DNA of 12,577 nucleotides from Spirochaetia bacterium (GTDB taxonomy: Bacteria > Spirochaetota > Spirochaetia > Sphaerochaetales > Sphaerochaetaceae), in the NCBI GenBank assembly GCA_900769955.1, contig CAAGIP010000003.1:1-12577 (forward strand), in the 5' to 3' direction. Of the stretch, positions 6,139-12,577 are shown one piece after another; position 1 is the first letter of the stretch, and every line of letters begins with the position of its first letter. A model generated the notes under the pieces. It was not told the DNA's origin and searched no databases. It worked only from the letters and a program-made list of their open reading frames with translations. Both the position numbers and the translations under genes were made by a program.

Positions 6139-7805
6139 GAAGACGGAAACTTTATTTACTGGCAGTCGCTTTAATCACGTGTGTTCTTCTGTTCTCATGT
6201 TCACAGTACACTCCAGTCCTTCCTTCGGACATGGCGAAAAGCGGGACATGGGAGGATCTTTTCAAAGCTCTCTGGACAGGTCTCAGTGACAACTACGTCT
6301 TCTGGGACCTGGATGATTCAAACGGGGAATGGGACAGGGTATATGAAGAGTTCATGCCACGTTTTCGGGAACTGGGGAAAATTGACACAAAGGATGATGA
6401 AACAACAAGGAAAGGAACCATCCTTCTTTTCGATTCGGTAAAGAACCTGAGTGACGGGCACTTCAGCATTGAAGCATTCGGTTCATCATTTTCTCCCTAT
6501 TATTACAGATTGATGAAAGAGTATCATCCGGATCTGAGTGATCAGGAAGTATTGGAAAACCTCTACGATTTTTACAGTAACTATATGCTGCTTCCCGCCG
6601 ATTACTTATTTGAGAATGCGACAAGCATCATGGCAAATACGTTCAGAATACCTTTGTCCTTTAAAATCAGGAAGGGCACACTGGATCCTGCTTACAGCTC
6701 CCTCTATTACAGCTGGTATAACCAGGATGGAAACATCGTATGCATAGCGGTAAACCCGAAGATACAGCTGAGGACACCGATGAACGGTGAATCCGTCATT
6801 CTATACTCATCCGCTCATCCCTATGGTTCAGTAACCACTGATAACGGAACCATCCTGGATTTCACTGCTTCTGACGATTATGATCATCCAGCAAGCTCAT
6901 TTCCCGGAGAGGATATTGCTTCCTATGGGCCATATTATCCTGTTTCCGATTTAAGCTGGGGAAGCGTGACACAGAATCTGGAAAGCTATTTTGCCGATTG
7001 GACCCTCTGTCTTGTTCTGGATACAAAAGCAGAATATGATGAAGACGATAATACCTATAAGAAGAGTGTTTCCCTGAAACTCAATGCCCTTGCCGCCATA
7101 ACGAAGGAATCAGGAGGTGCCTACTCACCCAATACCGTATATTTCCTCAGTTCCGGATTTGATTTTTATCCACAGAGAAACCAGAGCGGCATGAAGCAGT
7201 TCCTGATGGACTTCCACAAGATGAAGATGGATGGAAATGCAAAAGGCATGATCCTCGACATGAGGGGTAACAGCGGAGGATACAATTATGACAGGGAGCT
7301 CCTCTTCGGGGATATGTTCACAGAGCCTCAGCTGATCGGATACCAGAAGAACAAAACAGGTTCAGGAAGACTCGATCTCTCACTGGAATATCCGCTGTAC
7401 ATCTATCCTGAAGCGGAATTCTACAATAATGATTTCTCTGACATCGCATCAAAGCCCATTGCCGTCATAACGAACTGTGCAACCGCATCCAACGGTGAAA
7501 TGGCCGTATTCATGGTTAAGGCATTGCCAAACGGCGGCCAGGTCGGAGGAAGGACAAGGGGAGCAAACGGCACACTTGAAGGCAGCATCCTCTCAACCAA
7601 TTCAGGGCAGTTCAGCATCGGGGATTACATTACATCCGTTTATACGCCGTATGGCAACATAAGGGACACACATCATGTCTCATATGAAGGAAAAGGCCTC
7701 ATCCCTGATGAAGGCTATGTAACGGAATTCAACCAGACTGAATTCCTGAATGGAACGGATGAAAGGCTCATGAAAGCCTTCGGGTGGATCAATGATCACA
7801 TGTGA
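6135..7805 (+). CDS. S41-family (tail-specific/tricorn-type) peptidase lipoprotein
   Basis: 556 residues. The signal peptide has a lipobox LLFSC with Cys22. An N-terminal helical part includes LSDGHF, whose His109 corresponds to the conserved DGH of tricorn-type S41 proteins. The catalytic core has GMILDMRGNSGG (371-382), the S41 LDLRGNxGG signature, and TNCATASNGEMAV, in which Ser452 is the expected nucleophile and Glu455 lies close by, then GGRTRGANG and KGLIPDEGY near the end. No PDZ domain is apparent; the roughly 200 residues between about 130 and 340 match nothing I recognise. Family members cleave peptides or misfolded envelope proteins; substrate is unknown. It overlaps the barrel gene by 4 bases and has its own ribosome binding site GGAGG just before the ATG. 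It could process or anchor at the barrel protein (inference). Confidence 0.87.
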   Translation: MRRRKLYLLAVALITCVLLFSCSQYTPVLPSDMAKSGTWEDLFKALWTGLSDNYVFWDLDDSNGEWDRVYEEFMPRFRELGKIDTKDDETTRKGTILLFDSVKNLSDGHFSIEAFGSSFSPYYYRLMKEYHPDLSDQEVLENLYDFYSNYMLLPADYLFENATSIMANTFRIPLSFKIRKGTLDPAYSSLYYSWYNQDGNIVCIAVNPKIQLRTPMNGESVILYSSAHPYGSVTTDNGTILDFTASDDYDHPASSFPGEDIASYGPYYPVSDLSWGSVTQNLESYFADWTLCLVLDTKAEYDEDDNTYKKSVSLKLNALAAITKESGGAYSPNTVYFLSSGFDFYPQRNQSGMKQFLMDFHKMKMDGNAKGMILDMRGNSGGYNYDRELLFGDMFTEPQLIGYQKNKTGSGRLDLSLEYPLYIYPEAEFYNNDFSDIASKPIAVITNCATASNGEMAVFMVKALPNGGQVGGRTRGANGTLEGSILSTNSGQFSIGDYITSVYTPYGNIRDTHHVSYEGKGLIPDEGYVTEFNQTEFLNGTDERLMKAFGWINDHM

Positions 7806-7808
7806 CAT

Positions 7809-7834
7809 TCTCCGGAAGCAAATGCTTCCGGAGA
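7809..7834. terminator. Strong hairpin between convergent genes, bidirectional
   Basis: CTCCGGAAGC (7810-7819), loop AAAT and GCTTCCGGAG (7824-7833) form a perfect 10-base-pair stem, extended to 11 by T7809-A7834. It lies 4 bases after the S41 stop and 7 bases beyond the stop of the convergent protease gene, so it serves both 3' ends. There is no T run on either side, so it is not a classic intrinsic terminator; it may stabilise 3' ends or act with Rho. Confidence 0.6.
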
Positions 7835-7841
7835 GCAGATC

Positions 7842-9440
7842 TCAGTAAAAATATATCTGCACGGCAGGGTCTTCAGGAAGTTCCATCACGATCTTCTTCG
7901 CATCCTTAATCGGCTCTTCCCCGCTTTTCTCATCCTCGTTGGTCAAATCAGAGAGGATGAAACCATATGGATACAGTTTCCTTTCCCTGTACTGTTTATC
8001 AGTGATTTTCTCTGAGTATGGGAAGGGCATTACGGTTTGGCCTTCCAGAAGATCGATCGCAGGTGCAGTGATTGTGTTATCCCCAACATTGAATTTCACT
8101 TCCCTGTTAAGTGATATGTGACCCTTAGCTGCATCAGCCTTCGATGTGTAAATGCATATCTTATGAAAATCGGCAGCAGCATCTTCAAATGTTAGAGGAT
8201 TTCCTTCCTTATTCTTCAAATCAAGTTTTCTGAATGCGTTGTTTATTACATCCTTACCTGTTCCCGCTGTTTTAAAATCTGTAAGGGCAGCAAGCAAATC
8301 TGCTCCCCCATAGTTTCTCAAAAGATAGGATCCAAATGCATAACTAACAGAATATGATGCCTGAAAAAATAAAGAGTTCGGATCATTATCCCAGCATGTC
8401 ACTCCCCAGTTGGTAATCAGTTTGAAGAAAAACAGTCTGGATATTGCCGTTGATTTTATATCTAAATCTAGGTAAACGGAGAATATGTCTTCAGCAAGCA
8501 GTGACATCATCTCATTGTACCAGACATCTGTTTCAATTCCCTTCACTATATTATCGCAGATGAATCTCAGCATGTGCTGAAACTCATGGATAAGCACGGA
8601 TACGCAACCATCCATATCCTTTATAAAAGAAGGCTCTCCACTGTAATTGACATAGAACATTCTGGCTTCGTTAGTTTGATAATTAAACCCGCTTTCTTCA
8701 TTATATTTTTTGATGTAATCCTTTTTGTACATGTCCACAGGGCTGAAAAATCCACCGATATTTTTGCTGGCCTCTCCCATGGATACTATGTTGATGTAAA
8801 TCTTTTCATTGGCTTCTGTTATGAATGTATCTTTATCCTTTACCGTGTAATCAGAGCATGTTCCGAAGAGTGCTGTTTCCAAAGGATATACGCGGTCAAA
8901 ATTCTCCTGAAGCGTCTTTAATAATTCATCTGAGACATCCAGACCATCCTCACCATCCTCACACCAGATGAGGCAGTGCTCTCCTTCCACGCGGAGTGTC
9001 ATGTTGGCTTCACGATAAATTTCCTTTCCATCTTCTCCACCATCCCAGACGGAAAACTGCCTTCTGTCACCGACTTTATAACCGTAATCAGTCAGTTTTA
9101 CCTTTACACCCTCGTTCTCTTCAGTGAATGATCCTTCGGTCATTGAACGGGGAATTCTGAGAACGGAATCCTGATATCCTGCTGTAATGCCTGTATCCGA
9201 AGAGGAATAAGATTTGATGAAACCTGTATCCGCTATGGAAATTTCTTTATCAGATGAAGAGTTGTACCTGATCATGTACCTTGGGCTTTCATCGGTGAAT
9301 GTGAAGGTATCACCATCCTGCACATATGAACAGGTATGTTCCTTCTCCACAGGGGGCTTCTGCTCGTTATTGCATGCTGCCAGTACCAGTAAAAGGGAAA
9401 GCAGAATGAAAAACCAGGTAAAACGTCTCTTATTAACCAT
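7842..9440 (-). CDS. Zinc metalloprotease lipoprotein, M30 (hyicolysin)-like HEFQH
   Basis: 532 residues. The signal peptide MVNKRRFTWFFILLSLLLVLAAC has a canonical lipobox LAAC with Cys23. The catalytic motif HEFQH (285-289), within VSVLIHEFQHMLRF, followed by WYNEMMSLLAED with Glu310 or Glu317 as likely third zinc ligand, matches the M30 pattern known from hyicolysin and spirochaete lipoproteins. The N-terminal part (about 40-130) is strand-rich and may be a separate beta domain; the part after 440 has no recognised motif. It probably acts on proteins outside the cell or in the periplasm. AAAGG lies about 10 bases before the ATG at 9440. It is transcribed alone, 3' to 3' with the S41 gene, and behind a hairpin cluster that separates it from the repeat-lipoprotein operon upstream. 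Confidence 0.82.
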   Translation of the reverse strand: MVNKRRFTWFFILLSLLLVLAACNNEQKPPVEKEHTCSYVQDGDTFTFTDESPRYMIRYNSSSDKEISIADTGFIKSYSSSDTGITAGYQDSVLRIPRSMTEGSFTEENEGVKVKLTDYGYKVGDRRQFSVWDGGEDGKEIYREANMTLRVEGEHCLIWCEDGEDGLDVSDELLKTLQENFDRVYPLETALFGTCSDYTVKDKDTFITEANEKIYINIVSMGEASKNIGGFFSPVDMYKKDYIKKYNEESGFNYQTNEARMFYVNYSGEPSFIKDMDGCVSVLIHEFQHMLRFICDNIVKGIETDVWYNEMMSLLAEDIFSVYLDLDIKSTAISRLFFFKLITNWGVTCWDNDPNSLFFQASYSVSYAFGSYLLRNYGGADLLAALTDFKTAGTGKDVINNAFRKLDLKNKEGNPLTFEDAAADFHKICIYTSKADAAKGHISLNREVKFNVGDNTITAPAIDLLEGQTVMPFPYSEKITDKQYRERKLYPYGFILSDLTNEDEKSGEEPIKDAKKIVMELPEDPAVQIYFY

Positions 9441-9496
9441 ACTTTATCAACCTTTTTCAGTTTTTTATGTTACACGATAATATTAACTCTTTCTGT

Positions 9497-9591
9497 CAGG
9501 CCGGACCATACCGGAAGGCCGTGATTACAGCTCTTTTTAATCACACGGTCATACAGGCCTGCCATACTGCCGGGATTATCCGGCAGCAGGC
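9497..9591. repeat. Cluster of nested inverted repeats between two minus-strand genes
   Basis: Three hairpins follow one another: GGCC/CCGG pairings in 9499-9520; CCGTGATTA (9519-9527) with TAATCACACGG (9538-9548, a two-base bulge); and CTGCCGG (9567-9573) with CCGGCAG (9580-9586), loop 6, enclosed by GCCTG (9557-9561)/CAGGC (9587-9591). CAGGCC (9497-9502) can also pair with GGCCTG (9556-9561), closing the first two. CATAC recurs at 9507, 9550 and 9563. None has a T run on the minus strand. It may block read-through from the lipoprotein operon, be a palindromic intergenic repeat, or be a structured leader of the protease gene. Confidence 0.55.
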
Positions 9592-9605
9592 ATCATTAAA
9601 ATCCA

Positions 9606-11978
9606 TTAGAATGATCTCATATAATCTACAGATATATAAAAATGTTCAAATGGTACTTTTGGCCAGTCTTCAGCAAAGCCCTGTTTGAAAGAATCGTAAT
9701 AACGAATACAAAAAACAACATCATCAAGATCGTCCTTAAGCTCTGTACTGGTCCATGTCATCCTACTTGAGCCATATATTATTTTCATTGCCTGGAGAGC
9801 CTCATCCTTAGATGGGATATACCAGTCATGATGTACACATTTCTGATTCAGCTCCTGCAAGCTGATCCATATAGTATAATTATCTCCCTTATCAGGATTA
9901 GGTTGAGTATACGGTGATTTAGTATTTATATTTGCAATACCCTTCTTTGCCTCCTCGTCTTCTTTAATAAGGCCAAGGACCAGCTGAGTATTGTATCTTC
10001 CACCGCCTATTTCTTTTTTAGTTGCCCCTACTCGTTCGTGTTTCCACTCTCCATTTGCAAAATATGTCCATGCAGCATCTCCTCTGGTTTGAGGATTATG
10101 CGTACATGCACACATTACATAAAAACGGTCTTTGGTTATGATTGCACTGTTCTTTAACTCGATGGAATAATAATAAGCACCATAACTAGGGTCACCTATC
10201 TTGCTCGGATCGTAAGGGATCCACTCATTCTTCCAGTTAAAGAAAGTATAAACTATGTTTTCATCCCTTGCATCAGGATCATCATAGACGAGATGACCTT
10301 CAAGAGGATATCCCCATACAGCCTTAAATGACACGCTGGTGGATGGCTTATATTTCTCTTTTACCTGAACATAATTTCCCTGTCCTGCATCCATGTTATA
10401 CCAGGTAATGAATACTGATCCATCAGGACCTGTGGTATTAGGGTAAGGCATCCTGAGACTGTTTCCATCTATAACATCATATTTAAACATCAGTTCATCA
10501 CCGTCATAGAAATTTATGGTATAAACCTTCTCCCACAATGCTTCGACGGTAATACTTTCATTATCGACCGAAATATACCATCCGCCATCGAATTCAACAG
10601 CCATTGCTCCTGTTTTACTGTTCTTCCAGCCCAGGAAACGATAGTCTTCACATTCGCAATTCGGAAGACGAATTGTAGAATTTGGTATCGTCGTGCTTGA
10701 ATACCCCTCAATCATTTTCGCATTCTCATGCACGAGGTTATAGTTTATTTCCACTTCATAAACAGGAGTAAGGGTTATTTCACTCTCCCCGCTCATTCTG
10801 TATAAACGGTAGGCATTGACATCCTCCCCTGGGAGTTTCTCAATTTCATCATTTGGATCACTACTATCCCACCCTGTTACAATAAAGCCATCCTTGTTCA
10901 ATTCAGGAATTATAACTTCACTGAAGAGCTTTCCTTCAGTCACAGGCTCCTCTTTCCAGACAGCGCCTTCGCCGATGTCATATTTGATACTATATTGTTT
11001 ACCATCCCATAATGCATCTATAGCCATGTACTTATTTTTTTCATCAATCTGCTGAACTCTGAAAGTTTTACCATCTTCAGATACAGTATTGGGAACTACA
11101 CGCCATCCTTTGAAATCATAGTTGTCTTTGGTGAGGCCTTCAGGAAGAGTAATCACATCATCCGTATAAGCCTGCCGGTCAACACTTATATCCCCGATTC
11201 CGGACCACTTTAACTCAATGAGGTCAGGCTTCCATATGGCTTTAAGCGCAATATTGTTATGAGGCATGATGAAGGAATAAACATCATCGTCCTTTTTTAT
11301 TTCAACATCGGTCTTCCACCCGTCAAATGCATATCCGGTTCTTAAGGGAGAAGCCACTATGAATACTTCCTCATCCTTATATGCACTCTCAGGATACCAA
11401 TACTCTCCAAAACTGCCGCCATCAAGATTATATGATATTCCGTATTTATCTGCTGAGTATTCAGCCTTAAGGGACACATCATGACTTGGCATCCTGAAAT
11501 GATAACCATATTTTGTCAGATCAAGGCTCACATCATCACTGATCCATTTCACGAAATGTGAGCCATCAAGTGACGGTTTTTCATCAAGATAAACCTCCTG
11601 ATCCGTAAGTGCACTTTCTGCAGGAGGATCAGTAGTCCACACTCCTCCATTAAGATCATATGTGATTTTATGACTCTCAGCATTCCAGATGGCCTTGAGG
11701 GTTACATCATAACCTTTCATGGTCAATCCCCAGGTGCCATCCTCTGCCTTCTCAGCGCCCTTCCAGCTACCCAGGGAGTAACCTGTTTTCAGGATCTCAG
11801 GAATTGAGATGTATGTACCCTTCCTTGCCTTTGTGAACGGAGTTGTGACGAATCTGCCTCCGTCCGTTTCATATGTAATCTTAGATACGCTTCCCGGTTC
11901 GTCAGGCGGATTACCATCACAGGAGAAAAAAGTGAATATCAGTAATAAATTCAGAAGTATCAATATAATCTTTTTCAT
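9606..11978 (-). CDS. Repeat lipoprotein: seven InlB-B/Flg_new-type repeats plus DUF1566-like C-terminal domain
   Basis: 790 residues. Signal peptide MKKIILILLNLLLIFTFFSC gives a lipoprotein at Cys20. Residues about 34-555 hold seven copies of a 65-78 residue unit beginning like ITYDLNGG, with a GYxFxGWK core and ending LKAIW or VEALW; this is the Listeria-Bacteroides (Flg_new/InlB B) repeat. Later copies are more diverged. Residues about 560-790 form a different domain with GGGRYNTQLVLGLI (658-671), DWYIPSKDEAL (718-728) and a WTSTE motif (742-746), resembling DUF1566/Lcl-type C-terminal domains. This is probably a surface-displayed binding or adhesion protein. AAGGA precedes the ATG at 11978, 12 bases after the upstream stop, so it is the second gene of an operon. 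The C-terminal domain is paralogous to that of the upstream gene; both proteins end in RSF. Confidence 0.85.
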   Translation of the reverse strand: MKKIILILLNLLLIFTFFSCDGNPPDEPGSVSKITYETDGGRFVTTPFTKARKGTYISIPEILKTGYSLGSWKGAEKAEDGTWGLTMKGYDVTLKAIWNAESHKITYDLNGGVWTTDPPAESALTDQEVYLDEKPSLDGSHFVKWISDDVSLDLTKYGYHFRMPSHDVSLKAEYSADKYGISYNLDGGSFGEYWYPESAYKDEEVFIVASPLRTGYAFDGWKTDVEIKKDDDVYSFIMPHNNIALKAIWKPDLIELKWSGIGDISVDRQAYTDDVITLPEGLTKDNYDFKGWRVVPNTVSEDGKTFRVQQIDEKNKYMAIDALWDGKQYSIKYDIGEGAVWKEEPVTEGKLFSEVIIPELNKDGFIVTGWDSSDPNDEIEKLPGEDVNAYRLYRMSGESEITLTPVYEVEINYNLVHENAKMIEGYSSTTIPNSTIRLPNCECEDYRFLGWKNSKTGAMAVEFDGGWYISVDNESITVEALWEKVYTINFYDGDELMFKYDVIDGNSLRMPYPNTTGPDGSVFITWYNMDAGQGNYVQVKEKYKPSTSVSFKAVWGYPLEGHLVYDDPDARDENIVYTFFNWKNEWIPYDPSKIGDPSYGAYYYSIELKNSAIITKDRFYVMCACTHNPQTRGDAAWTYFANGEWKHERVGATKKEIGGGRYNTQLVLGLIKEDEEAKKGIANINTKSPYTQPNPDKGDNYTIWISLQELNQKCVHHDWYIPSKDEALQAMKIIYGSSRMTWTSTELKDDLDDVVFCIRYYDSFKQGFAEDWPKVPFEHFYISVDYMRSF
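10314..11879 (-). repeat. Seven tandem Flg_new/InlB-B repeats at protein level
   Basis: Approximate units by residue: 34-98, 105-174, 181-249, 255-324, 330-407, 410-482 and 487-555. The best-conserved are units 1-3 (YETDGG, YDLNGG, YNLDGG at the start and LKAIW or LKAEY at the end). Units 4-7 keep the GW core and the final aromatic but lose the GG start. The DNA copies are not obviously identical, so recent slippage is not indicated. Confidence 0.75.
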
Positions 11979-11990
11979 ATCTTAATTCCT

Positions 11991-12577
11991 TTAAAAAGAC
12001 CTTAGAGGTATTACCTGACCATCTGTTTGCTTGGTATCAGTTACAAAGTTTTTTGCTCCGGCATCAAATATTGTAATGAGTACTTTTCCATTTTCATCTT
12101 TTCCAGCTTCTGAACTGGTTAATACCCTTCTTTGATTTGGATGAGAGTCTCTATCCATAAACAGATACTGCAATTGATCTCTATTATACTTATCCAGCAC
12201 GTCATAAAGTTTTTTGTATTCACCATAACTTCCAACATACCAGTCTTTTGAATAATCCTGTTCCTTGTTCATAAGATTATTTACATAAAACCAAACGGAC
12301 ATCTTATCAGAATCATGTTCTTCAGTAGCGTATCGACTGGTACCGATGATATAATCGGTATAAAAAATTTGAGCTCCCTCTTCTATTATACCAAATATCA
12401 TCTCGGTATTATACTTTCCAGTTCCCATTATACTTGTACCTGTTGCAGTTATACCAGAGCGTGTTTTACGGTCTTCTTTCAAATCATGATCTGATAAGTG
12501 TTGAGGTACCCAATAAAGAGTATTAGCCCATCGATCATAATTTATATCATGTCTTCTTGTATCAAATGCATAGAATC
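11991..12577 (-). CDS. C-terminal part of a paralogous DUF1566-like lipoprotein or surface protein, 5' end outside the window
   Basis: The frame is open from the stop at 11991-11993 to the right edge, so about 194 residues are visible and there is no true start; a TTG at 12482 is not a convincing one because homologous sequence continues upstream of it. The visible part aligns with the C-terminal domain of the next gene: FYAFDTRRHDINYDRWANTLYW against its FYVMCACTHNPQTRGDAAWTYF, GTGKYNTEMIFGIIEE against GGGRYNTQLVLGLIKED, KDWYVGSYGEYKKLY against HDWYIPSKDEALQAM, VLTSSEA against TWTSTEL, and both end RSF. The rest of the gene very likely carries repeats or a signal peptide, but that is not seen. 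Its DNA is AT-richer than the window's left part. It is the upstream gene of an operon with the 790-residue lipoprotein. Confidence 0.78.
   Translation of the reverse strand, partial: FYAFDTRRHDINYDRWANTLYWVPQHLSDHDLKEDRKTRSGITATGTSIMGTGKYNTEMIFGIIEEGAQIFYTDYIIGTSRYATEEHDSDKMSVWFYVNNLMNKEQDYSKDWYVGSYGEYKKLYDVLDKYNRDQLQYLFMDRDSHPNQRRVLTSSEAGKDENGKVLITIFDAGAKNFVTDTKQTDGQVIPLRSF

Noticed and set aside
12480..12482. TTG at 12482 as start of the right-edge gene
   Set aside because: The frame continues to the window edge with sequence that aligns to the paralogue upstream of this codon, so the real start is outside.

Overview
The window looks like a chromosomal segment of a diderm, host-associated anaerobe. 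A gut spirochaete (Treponema/Sphaerochaeta-like lineage) is my best guess, but this is inference. Five products carry an export signal: four lipoproteins with relaxed spirochaete-type lipoboxes (residues such as F, V, L or A with S or A just before Cys) and one outer-membrane beta-barrel. There is also a YgeY-type hydrolase, typical of anaerobes with selenium-dependent purine and molybdenum-hydroxylase metabolism. No tRNA, rRNA, CRISPR array, transposase or phage gene was recognised.

Layout. Bases 1-1214 (minus) hold a 3'-truncated ygeY-like M20 peptidase with its own promoter. Bases 1215-1887 have no protein gene but are rich in signals: a plus-strand intrinsic terminator, a pair of competing hairpins, two related long inverted repeats and a near-consensus plus-strand promoter. 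Bases 1888-3658 hold a divergent pair, a minus-strand membrane acyltransferase and a plus-strand PAP2 phosphatase, sharing a control region with a dyad. Bases 3674-5314 (minus) encode a UshA-type 5'-nucleotidase lipoprotein. It diverges from a two-gene plus-strand operon at 5422-7805: a beta-barrel protein overlapping by 4 bases an S41 peptidase lipoprotein. A strong hairpin lies at 7809-7834, where this operon converges with an M30-like HEFQH zinc-protease lipoprotein (7842-9440, minus). A cluster of hairpins (9497-9591) separates that gene from a minus-strand operon that enters from the right edge. The operon's two genes are paralogues in their C-terminal domains; the complete one is a 790-residue lipoprotein with seven InlB-B/Flg_new-type repeats and a DUF1566-like C-terminal domain.

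How the genes fit together. Nearly everything from 1888 rightwards acts at the cell envelope or in the periplasm: acylation of surface glycans or lipids, lipid-phosphate removal, nucleotide scavenging, proteolysis and surface display. This is a plausible surface-remodelling and nutrient-scavenging neighbourhood, not one recognisable named system. The most unusual parts are the non-coding block at 1300-1810 and the tandem repeat-bearing lipoproteins at the right edge.
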